Shown here: positions 1-10,144 of the stretch, piece by piece
Position numbering within the stretch: the stretch's first letter is position 1
How the letters are laid out: each line of letters opens with the position of its first letter
Assembly (NCBI GenBank): GCA_002457435.1
Contig: NTLA01000001.1
Location: 83,502-147,501 of the forward strand
Source: Acidimicrobiales bacterium MED-G01
GTDB lineage: Bacteria > Actinomycetota > Acidimicrobiia > Acidimicrobiales > Poriferisodalaceae
Direction: 5' to 3'
Length of the DNA: 64,000 bases
Position numbers and translations under genes: made by a program
Notes under the pieces: generated by a model
Seen by the model: the letters and a program-made list of their open reading frames with translations, nothing else
Told to the model about the DNA's origin: nothing
The model's database searches: none

Positions 1-954
1 AACAGCGGCAAAAACCTAAAGAGCACAGTCCTACTATCGGCCTTTGTGTTGGTTATGACACTCTCGGGCTGCGGCGACAATCCCGGTTCGGTTACTGGAT
101 CCAGCCGAGATGAGATTTTCGACCGCATCGATCAAGACGGTGATGGTGTCGCGCTTCGCAGCGACTACGAAATGGCACTTTCATTGATGGACCCGACGAA
201 AGTCGCAGCTTCCTACCCAGGAGGTGAACTCTCCATTGCTTCAGTGCTAGAGAGTCTCACCGAGTCGCCGCCCAGTCGCCTCCTCGATCCTGACAATCCA
301 ACAACCGAGATGTTTCTTGCCCGTCTAACGTCAATGCTGCGGCTTCGTTTGGCAGCAGTAGTTATCGATGACGCAGGATTTGAGATCGATTTTGAGGTAG
401 ACGACGAAAATTTGAATTCACAAGTTCAGGAACGACTCTCCGGTGAATTCGAAGAGTGGGCGCAAGCCCATGCTCTTGCCGCAGACCCACGCCTAGAAAA
501 GTTTGCTACGCCACACTGCATCACTCTCATAGCCACTGAAACCGAGTCTGAAACCAACGTCGCTAAGAAAAGACTTGAGGCTGGGGAGTCGGCCCCAGTA
601 GTTGCCTCAGAAGTCAACGCTCAAGGCGCTGCACGGTGGCCGAATGGCGACGTTGGGTGCGCGGACTTACTTACGTGGGCGAACACATTTGGCGAAAGTG
701 CAGCGCCCCTTGGAGAAATGGGAGCGGGAGATATATCTGAGATCGTCTCAATGCCATCAGACTTCAGTGCGACTGGCCGTTTGTGGCTAATTTTCTATGT
801 CCGAGAACTCCGAAACGAAGAAGCGAACCCAGCAGCACTTGGTCCTTTCGCCCAAACGGTATTAGCGGACCTGGTAGTTGAATACGACGTTACGGTGGAC
901 CCAGGATTAGGAAATTGGGACTCCGACGGCCTATCTGTAACACCGAGTCGGTAG
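1..954 (+). CDS. Parvulin/SurA-like foldase lipoprotein (5' end outside window)
   Basis: The reading frame is open from base 1, so the true start lies before the window. The first in-frame residues include a Lys-rich stretch and a hydrophobic run ending in the lipobox L-S-G-C (bases 61-72), a lipoprotein signal peptide, so the protein should be anchored outside the membrane. After a Asp-rich linker comes an all-helical region, and around residues 160-255 of the visible part there is a PpiC/parvulin-like segment (a HCITLIATETESE strand followed by a helix ending in a KKRLEAGE-type motif, then a G-x-M-G turn). Such foldases commonly precede mazG in actinobacteria. It ends 7 bases before mazG, suggesting one operon. 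The lipoprotein call is strong; the isomerase activity is inferred, since the domain is divergent. Confidence 0.75.
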   Translation, partial: NSGKNLKSTVLLSAFVLVMTLSGCGDNPGSVTGSSRDEIFDRIDQDGDGVALRSDYEMALSLMDPTKVAASYPGGELSIASVLESLTESPPSRLLDPDNPTTEMFLARLTSMLRLRLAAVVIDDAGFEIDFEVDDENLNSQVQERLSGEFEEWAQAHALAADPRLEKFATPHCITLIATETESETNVAKKRLEAGESAPVVASEVNAQGAARWPNGDVGCADLLTWANTFGESAAPLGEMGAGDISEIVSMPSDFSATGRLWLIFYVRELRNEEANPAALGPFAQTVLADLVVEYDVTVDPGLGNWDSDGLSVTPSR

Positions 955-961
955 TCCTGCA

Positions 962-2029
962 TTGTCGGAAATCGTTATTGGTGGACTAGGCCCCGGGAGT
1001 AAGGACCTAGTGTCAGATGCAGTTCACCGACTGACGAAGAGCCACACCACATTTTTGCGCACGCGCAAGCACCCAAGCGCTGATGCATTTGCCGACTTGG
1101 ATTCTTTCGACCACCTCTACGAATCACACCAGTCAGTACTAGAGGTCTATGAAGCCATAACTGAGCAGTTGGTGTTGGAGGCAATAGAGCGGGGAACGAT
1201 TGGCTATCTGGTGCCGGGTTCACCGTTAATTGCGGAGCGAACGGTTGACCTTCTCCGCCAACGCAAGGAAGTCAGTATCAAAGTTCTTCCCAGCGTTTCC
1301 TTCATTGATCTTGCTTGGGAAAGACTTCATGTTGACCCCGTGGACCGAGGAGTCACAATCGTTGATGGACAAAGCTTCGAGACTGAAGTTGCGAGACTGA
1401 GTGGCCCTCTGTTAGTTGCGCAATGTGACAACAGGTTCGTACTTTCAGATATCAAGCTGTCGCTCGAGGTCGAGAACCCACCGAAAGTAACGGTGCTTCA
1501 GCGTTTAGGCCTGGATGACGAAGCAATTTTTGAAGTCGAATGGGAAAATCTAGATCGGGAATTCGAACCGGACCCGCTCACGTCTCTTTGGATTCCGGAG
1601 CTACCTCTTTCTGGCCCGGTCGGATCGATACTGGAGTTGTACGCCCTCGTTCGTCGGCTTCGCAAAGAATGCCCTTGGGACCGGGACCAAACTCCTTCTA
1701 GTTTGATCCCCGGACTTCTCGAGGAAGCGAACGAGGTCGTGGAGGCCATTGAGTTGATCGAAAGTGACGAAGGGTCGCTAGACGATTTGATTGAAGAGCT
1801 CGGTGACTTGCTGTTTCACATAATGATGCAGGGTGCAATTGGTGAAGAAGGACAAACCTTTGGCATGGCAGATGTGGCTCACGGGATTCGAGACAAGATG
1901 ATCCGGCGACATCCACACATATTTGCCAGAGACCCTGATGCGCCGATGCCATCCAAGGAACAGTTAGCTGAGCAATGGGCAGCGATCAAGGCCGCTGAAG
2001 GAGCCGAAGCAAAAAACTCGAGGAAGTAG
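962..2029 (+). CDS. mazG: Nucleoside triphosphate pyrophosphohydrolase MazG with N-terminal methylase-like domain
   Basis: This 355-residue protein hydrolyses (d)NTPs to monophosphate and pyrophosphate, a house-cleaning role. The N-terminal half (about residues 1-210) resembles a tetrapyrrole (SAM-dependent) methylase domain, beginning with a G-L-G-P-G-S loop, as in YabN-type fusions. The C-terminal part (about 225-340) is the MazG domain: CPWDRDQT, then the metal-binding helices with EEANEVVEA and EELGDLL, then the R-R-H-P-H-x-F ending typical of the family. The start is TTG at 962, 7 bases after the preceding gene, and no better ATG exists near the methylase-like G-L-G-P-G loop. It is followed by a 155-base gap before eno. 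The order mazG-eno-ftsB is a usual actinobacterial arrangement. Confidence 0.92.
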   Translation: MSEIVIGGLGPGSKDLVSDAVHRLTKSHTTFLRTRKHPSADAFADLDSFDHLYESHQSVLEVYEAITEQLVLEAIERGTIGYLVPGSPLIAERTVDLLRQRKEVSIKVLPSVSFIDLAWERLHVDPVDRGVTIVDGQSFETEVARLSGPLLVAQCDNRFVLSDIKLSLEVENPPKVTVLQRLGLDDEAIFEVEWENLDREFEPDPLTSLWIPELPLSGPVGSILELYALVRRLRKECPWDRDQTPSSLIPGLLEEANEVVEAIELIESDEGSLDDLIEELGDLLFHIMMQGAIGEEGQTFGMADVAHGIRDKMIRRHPHIFARDPDAPMPSKEQLAEQWAAIKAAEGAEAKNSRK

Positions 2030-2135
2030 AAGGTATAGACAGGAGTTCTATTGCGGAGCAGGGGTAGGTACCGAAGGCTGACAAAGCCTGAGGTGTGCAG
2101 TCTCCATTGCTCCCACTCGGAGCTACCATTCAATG

Positions 2136-3910
<1,775 letters not shown>

Positions 3911-3920
3911 GAGCTTCTTG

Positions 3921-4478
3921 TTATGCGTCGCTCATTACGCGAAAGGCTCGCTCCACCACAACTTCCCTGTGCTTGTTGGGATCAACGCCGCGCTGTTCAA
4001 GCGAGAGTCTGATGATGCCAACAGCCCCGGCAGCTCGCATCCTGTCCTCAACCGATGGGTCGGGACCAACTAAGTAGGCGTAAAAGTCGCGGGCTTGGCT
4101 GCGCAGTCGCTGTCCGATAGGGCTGTGTTGAATAGCAGCGTCGTTATAAACCAGTCGGAACACGTGGATGTCATCTGCTAGCAAGTCGTAGTACTGACTG
4201 AGTGCTTCTCGCATTGACTCAGGGCTTTGATCGAATTCGCTGATCCTCTTCAGCAAGTCGTCGCTACCATCGTGAAGCTTGGCGGCGAGGCCCTCCAGGA
4301 CATCGTTTTTTGAGGCGAAGTGGTAATACAGCGCTGCCGGGGTGATGTTTAAGGTCGCGGTCAATTGCCGAATTGATGTGCCGTCATAGCCATGTTCTGC
4401 GAACAGTTCGCGAGCGTTCTCTAAAATTTGGTTCTTGGTATTCGCCGTCTGTTGGAGATCCGTTTCAACCGCTGACAT
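3921..4478 (-). CDS. TetR-family transcriptional regulator
   Basis: A 185-residue repressor-type regulator. The N-terminus holds the TetR helix-turn-helix (the segment ILENARELFAEHGYDGTSIR followed by the recognition part ending ALYYHFASKNDVLEG). The C-terminal ligand domain is divergent, so the effector cannot be named. I place the start at the ATG at 4478; a TTG three codons upstream (4487) is possible. It faces ftsB convergently and is divergent from coxS, with 251 bases between them, so it may control the cox-type operon. An imperfect inverted repeat at 4663-4689 is a candidate operator. Its position at the left edge of the inserted block fits a dedicated regulator. Confidence 0.9.
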   Translation of the reverse strand: MSAVETDLQQTANTKNQILENARELFAEHGYDGTSIRQLTATLNITPAALYYHFASKNDVLEGLAAKLHDGSDDLLKRISEFDQSPESMREALSQYYDLLADDIHVFRLVYNDAAIQHSPIGQRLRSQARDFYAYLVGPDPSVEDRMRAAGAVGIIRLSLEQRGVDPNKHREVVVERAFRVMSDA

Positions 4479-4662
4479 GCCTAGCAACTTATCTAACTCT
4501 TATTTGAAATAGATGGTCATAGCCCTCAAAATAAGTAAAACTTCATATTGGAAACTTTAAACGCAAGGTTCAATGGCCCATGGGAAGGCTTCGTTATGAA
4601 TCCCCCTCTCCGCGATCTTTGTGAAATGAATCGAAGAAGTGTGGCATTCGGTGAGGCACTAA

Positions 4663-4689
4663 GGCCTTCAATAGGGCATGATTGAGGCC
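4663..4689. promoter_or_regulatory. Imperfect inverted repeat upstream of coxS
   Basis: GGCCTTCAAT (4663-4672) and ATTGAGGCC (4681-4689) pair across an 8-base spacer with a single unpaired base. It lies 24 bases before the strong GGAGGAAGG ribosome binding site of coxS (4713-4721), so it could be an operator for the adjacent TetR regulator or a leader hairpin. No experiment or comparison supports it here. Confidence 0.3.
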
Positions 4690-4729
4690 GACCTAAGGGT
4701 CACCCTGCTGTTGGAGGAAGGGAACAACT

Positions 4730-5197
4730 GTGGAACTCAGCGTCACCGTAAATGGAACGGGCCGTGTAAGCGAAGTCGAGCCCAGAACGTTACTCGTCTA
4801 CTACCTGCGCGACGAACTCGGGCTTACTGGCACGAACGTTGGATGTGATACGTCCTCGTGTGGGGCATGTACGGTCCACGTGAACGGCGAGTCAGTGAAA
4901 GCCTGCACGATGTTGGCGGTTCAAGCCGATGGTCAGGAAGTGACAACGATCGAGGGTCTTGCTCCCTCATCCGACGAACTTCATCCGATGCAGGAGAGCT
5001 TTCAAAATAACCACGGCCTGCAATGTGGATACTGCACCCCTGGCATGGTGATGGCCGCCTGTTCGTTGCTTGATGAAAACCCTGCACCTACCGAAGACGA
5101 GGTTCGAGAAGGACTCGAAGGGAATCTTTGTAGGTGCACCGGTTACCACAATATTGTCAAAGCGGTCCTGGCCTGCAGTGGCCAGGACGTGAGTTGA
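4730..5197 (+). CDS. coxS: Molybdenum hydroxylase 2Fe-2S subunit (CoxS-like)
   Basis: The electron-transfer small subunit of a CO-dehydrogenase/xanthine-dehydrogenase type molybdenum hydroxylase. Its 155 residues carry both [2Fe-2S] clusters: the plant-ferredoxin type motif C-x4-C-G-x-C ([10 protein letters not shown]) with a later Cys in VKACT, and the C-terminal pair [10 protein letters not shown] and [10 protein letters not shown]. Length is normal for the family. The GTG start at 4730 has an excellent ribosome binding site, GGAGGAAGG, 8 bases upstream. coxM follows after 12 bases. A catalytic large subunit, which would bind the molybdopterin cofactor, is not encoded next to it, so the substrate is unknown; CO is only one of many possibilities for this family. 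Confidence 0.93.
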   Translation: MELSVTVNGTGRVSEVEPRTLLVYYLRDELGLTGTNVGCDTSSCGACTVHVNGESVKACTMLAVQADGQEVTTIEGLAPSSDELHPMQESFQNNHGLQCGYCTPGMVMAACSLLDENPAPTEDEVREGLEGNLCRCTGYHNIVKAVLACSGQDVS

Positions 5198-5209
5198 AAG
5201 GCTAATTAA

Positions 5210-6037
5210 ATGATTCCAGCTGCCTTTGACTACAAGAAAGCCGGCTCATCAGAAGAGGCGATTGCCCTAATCGTTGAGCATGGAGACGAAGCGAAGTTAC
5301 TTGCGGGAGGTCATTCGCTCATACCGATGATGAAGTTGCGGCTAGCCGTACCTAGCGTCCTCGTCGACATCGCTGGCGTTGAAGACCTCAGCTATATAGA
5401 CGACCGTGGAGATCACATAGCAATTGGAGCGCTGACCAAGCATCGCAGCTTGGAAACTAGTGATCTTTTAATAGCGGAATGCCCACTTCTCGCTCATGTC
5501 GCGAGCAAGGTCGGCGATCCTCAAGTCCGGCATCGAGGAACTCTGGGCGGTTCACTTGCCCACTCTGACCCTGCGTCAGATTTACCAGCCGCCGTTTTGG
5601 CTTTAGGAGGTTCGCTTGTTGCTGAAGGACCTAATGGCCAACGTGAGATTGCTGTAGCTGACTTCTTTACTGGTTACTTTGAGTCAGCCCTGTCTGATGA
5701 CGAGATGCTTACAGAAGTGCGAGTCCCGAAAGCACCGGGAGCTTCGTGGAGCTATCAAAAGTTTAATCGGCGAGCACAGGACTGGGCGATTGTGGGAGTG
5801 GCTGCGGTCGAAGTCCACGGTGCGGCACAAATCGCATTGGTGAACATGGGTTCAACGCCCCTCCGGGCTGAAGCCGTTGAGGCGGCGTTAGCGGGAGGAG
5901 CTGGAGCGGCAGAAGCGGCGGAAGCAGCAGCTGATGGAACTGATGCTCCCACCGATCTCAACGCTTCACCCGAGTATCGGGACCACTTGGCTCGCGTTCT
6001 TACCAAACGGGCCTTGGAAGCTAGCGGTATTTCATAA
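5210..6037 (+). CDS. coxM: Molybdenum hydroxylase FAD-binding subunit (CoxM-like)
   Basis: The medium subunit that carries FAD and passes electrons from the small subunit onward. The 275 residues show the two FAD-contact segments of the family: the A-G-G-H-S-L-I-P loop near residue 33 followed by MKLRLAVPSVLVDI, and the LGGSLAHSDPASDLPA segment near residue 115. The C-terminal CO-dehydrogenase flavoprotein domain follows, with an Ala-rich helix (about residues 224-245) of low complexity. It starts with ATG at 5210, 12 bases after coxS, with AAAGG upstream. A GC-rich hairpin (6038-6059) directly follows its stop, so the coxS-coxM transcript probably ends here rather than continuing to a coxL gene. 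Confidence 0.92.
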   Translation: MIPAAFDYKKAGSSEEAIALIVEHGDEAKLLAGGHSLIPMMKLRLAVPSVLVDIAGVEDLSYIDDRGDHIAIGALTKHRSLETSDLLIAECPLLAHVASKVGDPQVRHRGTLGGSLAHSDPASDLPAAVLALGGSLVAEGPNGQREIAVADFFTGYFESALSDDEMLTEVRVPKAPGASWSYQKFNRRAQDWAIVGVAAVEVHGAAQIALVNMGSTPLRAEAVEAALAGGAGAAEAAEAAADGTDAPTDLNASPEYRDHLARVLTKRALEASGIS

Positions 6038-6059
6038 GCTCCGCGGTGGTTGGCGGAGC
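6038..6059. terminator. Hairpin after coxM
   Basis: GCTCCGC (6038-6044) and GCGGAGC (6053-6059) form a perfect 7-bp stem with an 8-base loop, starting immediately after the coxM stop codon. It lies between convergent genes (coxM and the SDR). No T-run follows, so it is an incomplete intrinsic terminator. Confidence 0.5.
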
Positions 6060-6103
6060 AATAAAGCAAATAATCAGGAACTATGACTGGTTGGCGCGCC
6101 CGG

Positions 6104-6850
6104 TCAATCCAGAAGCCCGGATGCTTGGCCTCCGTCAATCAGTAGCCCCGTTCCTGTGATGAACTTCGCCTGTTCGGAACAGAGGAACGCCACCGCCGCA
6201 CCGAAATCGTCAGCGTCGCCGGTGATCCGAGCCGGAACAGCCGAGGCGGCAGTCTCTCTATCTGGAACAATCTTTGCGACGCGATCGGTCCAATGAGTTC
6301 CTGGTTGCGCTGAATTGACTGTCACACCATCAGCGGCGACCTCACGAGCGGTGATCTTGAGGAAACTAGTGAGGCCGGCTCGAGCAACCGAGCTGGCCAT
6401 CAAAAATTCGATTGGTTGTTTAACTCCGACGCTCGTGATTGCACAGACCCGTCCCCAGCCACGCTCACGCATCGCAGGAATAGCTGTACGACACATCTCG
6501 ATCATTGCTCGACAATTCATGTCGAAGGCCGCCTGATATGAATCTAAGTCAGTATTTTCGAAAGTACCTGGAGGAGGCCCACCCGCATTGGTGACCAAGA
6601 TGTCCAAATGACCTAATTCGCCGATTGCTTGTTCGACAAAGGTCCGACCCGAATCTGGGCTTGACAAATCCGCCTCAATAGGCACTACCTCTCCACCGAT
6701 TGCGCTCACGGCCTCGGCGAGCTTTGCACCATCTCGACCACAAATTGCCAGGCGGACCCCCTCCGCAGCAAGAGCTTTCGCCGTTCCTAATCCCAGACCT
6801 GCCGAGCCCGCCGCAACGGCTGCTGTCCTTCCGTTAATACCTAGATCCAT
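6104..6850 (-). CDS. Short-chain dehydrogenase/reductase lacking the Tyr-x-x-x-Lys pair
   Basis: A 248-residue classical SDR fold protein. The Rossmann glycine motif (GSAGLGLG, about residues 15-22) and the NAG structural motif (VTNAGG) are present, as is the C-terminal G-T-G-L-L-I-D-G-G. The catalytic region reads TSVGVKQPIEFLMASSVARAGL: the usual Tyr-x-x-x-Lys is absent, with Met-Ala-Ser-Ser-Val-Ala-Arg instead. A group of FabG-like SDRs shares this pattern, so the protein may use another mechanism or act on an unknown substrate. I prefer the ATG at 6850, with AAGGGA about 9 bases upstream, over the TTG at 6868. It is on the opposite strand, in the spot where coxL would be expected. Confidence 0.88.
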   Translation of the reverse strand: MDLGINGRTAAVAAGSAGLGLGTAKALAAEGVRLAICGRDGAKLAEAVSAIGGEVVPIEADLSSPDSGRTFVEQAIGELGHLDILVTNAGGPPPGTFENTDLDSYQAAFDMNCRAMIEMCRTAIPAMRERGWGRVCAITSVGVKQPIEFLMASSVARAGLTSFLKITAREVAADGVTVNSAQPGTHWTDRVAKIVPDRETAASAVPARITGDADDFGAAVAFLCSEQAKFITGTGLLIDGGQASGLLD

Positions 6851-6963
6851 TTCCCAAAATCCCTTCAAACGTCTCGCGGCAACATATATGGAAAGAGGGC
6901 CACTCTGCTGAATGAAGACGCAGTTAGGGCTAATTCCGATATAGCCCGTATTCTGATTAGCGC

Positions 6964-7866
6964 ATGTTTAACATTCCTAACTCTCCTTCAGAAGTTTCGT
7001 CAGCCTTGGGTGACCACAATTATTTGACCGACGAGGGTCTCGCTACTGTCGTCTACCTGGCGATAACTATGCAGCGCCCTCTATTTCTCGAAGGTGACGC
7101 TGGCGTTGGTAAAACAGAACTGGCGAAGGTCTTAGCTGCATGGACAGGTGGTGAACTAATCCGACTTCAGTGCTACGAAGGTATCGACGCGTCTCAGGCA
7201 CTGTATGAGTGGGACTACACGCGACAACTACTCCACCTCAGAACAGCCGAGGCGTCGGGCAGAGCACAGGAAGACTCTCAAGCGATCGAGGACGAGCTCT
7301 ACTCAGAGCGGTTCCTTATTCGCCGGCCGCTACTTCGCGCAATTGACTACACCGACCATCGGCCGGTCTTGCTGATTGACGAAGTTGACCGAGCAGATGA
7401 CGAATTTGAGGCCTTCTTGCTCGAAGTTCTCTCAGATCACACGGTAACGATCCCCGAGTTAGGAACCTTCGGTGGTGACATACCGCCTCTAGTGGTCGTC
7501 ACCTCAAATCGGACACGAGACGTGCACGATGCTCTCAAGCGACGATGTCTGTATCACTGGGTTGATCACCCTGATCTTGAACGCGAAATCGAGATTATCC
7601 GACTTAAAGCTCCTGAAGTAGATAACGAACTTGCGCGACAAGTAGCGCTTGCGGTCAATGCAATGCGGGGTATGGGCTTGTACAAGCCACCAGGGGTCGC
7701 TGAAACTATCGATTGGTCGACGGCGTTGGGAAAGCTTGGGGAGTCGGTCCTCGATGAACAAACCATCAGAGCGACGTTGGGTACCGTTCTAAAATATCGA
7801 GAGGATCTGGATCGGGTTTCGGAGCAGGGTATTGAGATGATCATGGCTGCCGCTGCACATGAATGA
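6964..7866 (+). CDS. coxD: MoxR/CoxD-type AAA+ ATPase
   Basis: An AAA+ ATPase of the MoxR family. In CO dehydrogenase clusters CoxD works with CoxE to mature the molybdenum-copper active site of the enzyme. The 300 residues hold Walker A (GDAGVGKTE, about 42-50), Walker B (LLIDEVDRAD, about 137-146), sensor 1 (VVVTSNRTRD) and an arginine-finger region (LKRRCLYHW). No typical ribosome binding site is visible before the ATG at 6964, although the start is clear from the conserved N-terminal domain. It overlaps coxE by 8 bases. MoxR proteins also serve other metal-insertion systems, but the CoxE and CoxG neighbours favour the cox role. Confidence 0.9.
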   Translation: MFNIPNSPSEVSSALGDHNYLTDEGLATVVYLAITMQRPLFLEGDAGVGKTELAKVLAAWTGGELIRLQCYEGIDASQALYEWDYTRQLLHLRTAEASGRAQEDSQAIEDELYSERFLIRRPLLRAIDYTDHRPVLLIDEVDRADDEFEAFLLEVLSDHTVTIPELGTFGGDIPPLVVVTSNRTRDVHDALKRRCLYHWVDHPDLEREIEIIRLKAPEVDNELARQVALAVNAMRGMGLYKPPGVAETIDWSTALGKLGESVLDEQTIRATLGTVLKYREDLDRVSEQGIEMIMAAAAHE

Positions 7867-8995
7867 AACCCTCTTGGTCAAGTCAGAAAATAGCCCTGCA
7901 CGAATAGCCGTTAGCTTCTGTCAAGTTCTTCGCGGCCTGGGGTTAGAAGTCTCGGTGAGTCGGGTGATGCTATTCGTCGACGCTCTTGGGTTGGTGGGAC
8001 TCGACGAGCGAGATGCCGTCTATTGGGCAGGGAGATCAACTCTCGTTGCTGACCCCGACGAAATCGAGGAATTCAACCGAGCATTTGCAGTTTTTTGGGA
8101 AAGAAAACAATCGTCGGGCATTGAGGTCGAATTACCACCTATCTCGGTCTCAATCTCAACAGATAGTGCCGAAGATAATGATGACCTTCCGGAAGATGAC
8201 ACGACACCTTCTGGGCCCACGCTCCAGGTTCGTTACAGCGCTCTGGAAACACTCAAGGAAAAAGATTTCGCAGAATGCAGTGCCCGAGAACTGAATGAAT
8301 TACGAAGACTCATAGCGGGTCTCCGCTTCACATCGACGACCCGTCCCTCTCGAAGAAGGCTGCCTTCGAAACATCAGACAAGGAATCCTGACCTGCGTCG
8401 GACAGTGCGTGCCGCCTTGGCGATGGGCGGTGAACCTATACATAGAAAGTTTGTCCAAAGAGACCACCGACCGCGTCGCCTGGTTCTGTTGGTTGATGTG
8501 TCGGGTTCGATGGAACCCTATGCTCGAGCGCTTATCAGATTCGCTCATGCAACGGTTGTGGGAAGAACACGGGTAGAAGCGTTTGCGGTAGGTACACGAC
8601 TAACCCGCATCACTCGCGAGCTGTCATCTCGAGACCCAGATGCTGCTCTTCGAGCAGCTGCGCGTGCTGTAGCTGATTGGTCCGGGGGAACTCGCCTCGG
8701 AGCGACATTGAAAGAATTTAACGAAATATGGGGTCTGAGAGGCATGGCGCGCGGAGCAATAGTGGTGCTGCTCTCAGATGGATGGGATCGCGGAGAGCCA
8801 GAAGTATTGGCTGAGCAGATGGAACGGCTGCATCGCGTTAGTTACCGACAAATTTGGGTGAACCCACTCAAACACACCCCGGGCTATGCGCCGTTGGCAC
8901 GTGGAATGGCGGCTGCGCTGCCTCACACGGATGATTTCATCGAAGGGCACTCTTTTGAATCACTTGAGCGACTTGCCGAGGCTGTCTCGGCATAA
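7859..8995 (+). CDS. coxE: CoxE-like von Willebrand factor A domain protein
   Basis: A 378-residue partner of the MoxR ATPase. The C-terminal half is a von Willebrand factor A domain with an intact MIDAS metal site, D-V-S-G-S (about residues 214-218), then a threonine (GGTRLGATL) and a distal Asp (VVLLSDGWDRG). The N-terminal half is helical with an acidic, low-complexity linker near residues 100-120. CoxE and CoxD together are thought to remodel the apo-molybdenum hydroxylase. Translation is likely coupled to coxD through the 8-base overlap. It is followed after 18 bases by the XdhC-like genes. Confidence 0.9.
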   Translation: MNETLLVKSENSPARIAVSFCQVLRGLGLEVSVSRVMLFVDALGLVGLDERDAVYWAGRSTLVADPDEIEEFNRAFAVFWERKQSSGIEVELPPISVSISTDSAEDNDDLPEDDTTPSGPTLQVRYSALETLKEKDFAECSARELNELRRLIAGLRFTSTTRPSRRRLPSKHQTRNPDLRRTVRAALAMGGEPIHRKFVQRDHRPRRLVLLVDVSGSMEPYARALIRFAHATVVGRTRVEAFAVGTRLTRITRELSSRDPDAALRAAARAVADWSGGTRLGATLKEFNEIWGLRGMARGAIVVLLSDGWDRGEPEVLAEQMERLHRVSYRQIWVNPLKHTPGYAPLARGMAAALPHTDDFIEGHSFESLERLAEAVSA

Positions 8996-9013
8996 ACATG
9001 GGAGCATTTAGGT

Positions 9014-9331
9014 ATGGATGAAATCTTCGATGACATCGAAAGATGGTTTGCGGCGGGGGAGAAGGTAGCTATTGCACGAGTAGTGGATATCGAAGGCAGC
9101 GGCCCTCGCGACCCCGGTGCCGCCATGGCAGTTAATGCTCGCGGGGAGGTTGCTGGGTCGGTTTCGGGAGGCTGCGTCGAAGGCGCTGTGGTCGGAGAAG
9201 CTATTGAGCTATTAGAGGGTCGGAAAAAGGCAGGCATCACTTCTTTCGGCTACAGCGACGATGAAGCATTCGCAGTGGGATTGACTTGTGGCGGGACGAT
9301 TCATCTTTTTATCGAGGAACTTGACTGGTGA
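9014..9331 (+). CDS. XdhC/CoxI N-terminal domain protein
   Basis: A 105-residue protein equal to the first domain of XdhC/CoxI, the chaperone that binds the molybdenum cofactor and delivers it, sulfurated, to the apoenzyme. Recognisable elements are GSGPRDPGAAMAV, the SGGCVEGAV loop with its Cys, and the ending LTCGGTIHLFIE. In full-length XdhC this domain is fused to a Rossmann-like domain; here that second domain is the next gene, reached in a different frame through a GTGA overlap (9328-9331). The two are therefore separate genes, not a frameshift, as often seen in actinobacteria and Chloroflexi (from memory). Start ATG at 9014. Confidence 0.88.
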   Translation: MDEIFDDIERWFAAGEKVAIARVVDIEGSGPRDPGAAMAVNARGEVAGSVSGGCVEGAVVGEAIELLEGRKKAGITSFGYSDDEAFAVGLTCGGTIHLFIEELDW

Positions 9332-10110
9332 GGTCCATATATGAGCGTTTTCGAGATTCGATCCGCTCGGAAGTACCGGTGGCGCTGGCAACATTGATTG
9401 AGGGACCAGAGGTTGGCGCAAAACTATTGGTCGAAGAATCAGGGTTCGCTCTTGGAAGTCTCGGAGGAGACGCACTAGACCGTGTTGTAAGCCGAGACGC
9501 TATAGCGATGCTGGAAGCCGGCACTAGCGAAGTTCGACATTACGGACCTGAAGGCGAAGCGCGACAACACGATCTCAGTGTCTTTATTGAGTGTCATGCG
9601 CGACGTCCGCATCTGGTGATATTTGGAGCAGTTGATTTCACGCGGGCATTGGCGAGCCAAGGAAAACTCCTAGGTTTCCGAGTTACCGTCTGCGACGCCC
9701 GTGAAGTTTTCGCAACTCGTCGACGCTTCCCGATGGCGGATGAAGTAGTAGTCGATTGGCCAGACCGTTTACTAGAACGAATAGGTGGCGATCTAGGCCC
9801 TCGAGACGCTGTGTGTGTTTTGACTCACGACGCCAAATTTGATGTACCAGCGATTATGGGGGCCTTACCGACGAGAGTCGGCTACCTCGGAGCTATGGGT
9901 TCTCGACAAACTCACGAAAAGAGGGTGGTCAGATTACTCGAGGAAGGCGTCACTTCAGCAGAACTGGAGCGAGTTAGATCACCGATTGGGCTTGATATTG
10001 GAGGCAGAACACCAGAGGAAACTGCGGTCTCGATTGTCGCAGAGATCATCGCTTTGCGAACTGGCCGCGAAGCTCCGAGCTTAAGTGAAGGTAAAGGATC
10101 GATTCACTGA
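9328..10110 (+). CDS. XdhC Rossmann domain protein
   Basis: A 260-residue protein carrying the C-terminal XdhC Rossmann-like domain (about residues 95-245): VIFGAVDFTRALASQGKLLG, then a G-F-R-V-T-V-C-D-A-R strand, LTHDAKFDVPA and GYLGAMGSRQTHEKR, ending with IGGRTPEETAVSIVAEI. The last motif is diagnostic of the family. The first 90 residues repeat a shorter N-terminal XdhC-like segment. It starts with GTG inside the stop codon of the preceding gene, so expression is coupled, and the two products likely act together in loading the molybdenum cofactor onto a hydroxylase whose large subunit is not encoded nearby. Confidence 0.88.
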   Translation: MRSIYERFRDSIRSEVPVALATLIEGPEVGAKLLVEESGFALGSLGGDALDRVVSRDAIAMLEAGTSEVRHYGPEGEARQHDLSVFIECHARRPHLVIFGAVDFTRALASQGKLLGFRVTVCDAREVFATRRRFPMADEVVVDWPDRLLERIGGDLGPRDAVCVLTHDAKFDVPAIMGALPTRVGYLGAMGSRQTHEKRVVRLLEEGVTSAELERVRSPIGLDIGGRTPEETAVSIVAEIIALRTGREAPSLSEGKGSIH

Positions 10111-10144
10111 GCCAAGGGGCTCGTTGCCCACTACCGTTCGGAGT

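Noticed and set aside
5880..5950. Ala-rich run in coxM as a repeat element
   Set aside because: It is an in-frame Ala-rich helix of the protein, not a DNA repeat.
9329..9331. TGA between the two XdhC pieces as a third selenocysteine site
   Set aside because: The second gene begins in another frame (314 bases from the first start, not a multiple of 3), so it is a normal GTGA overlap of two genes.
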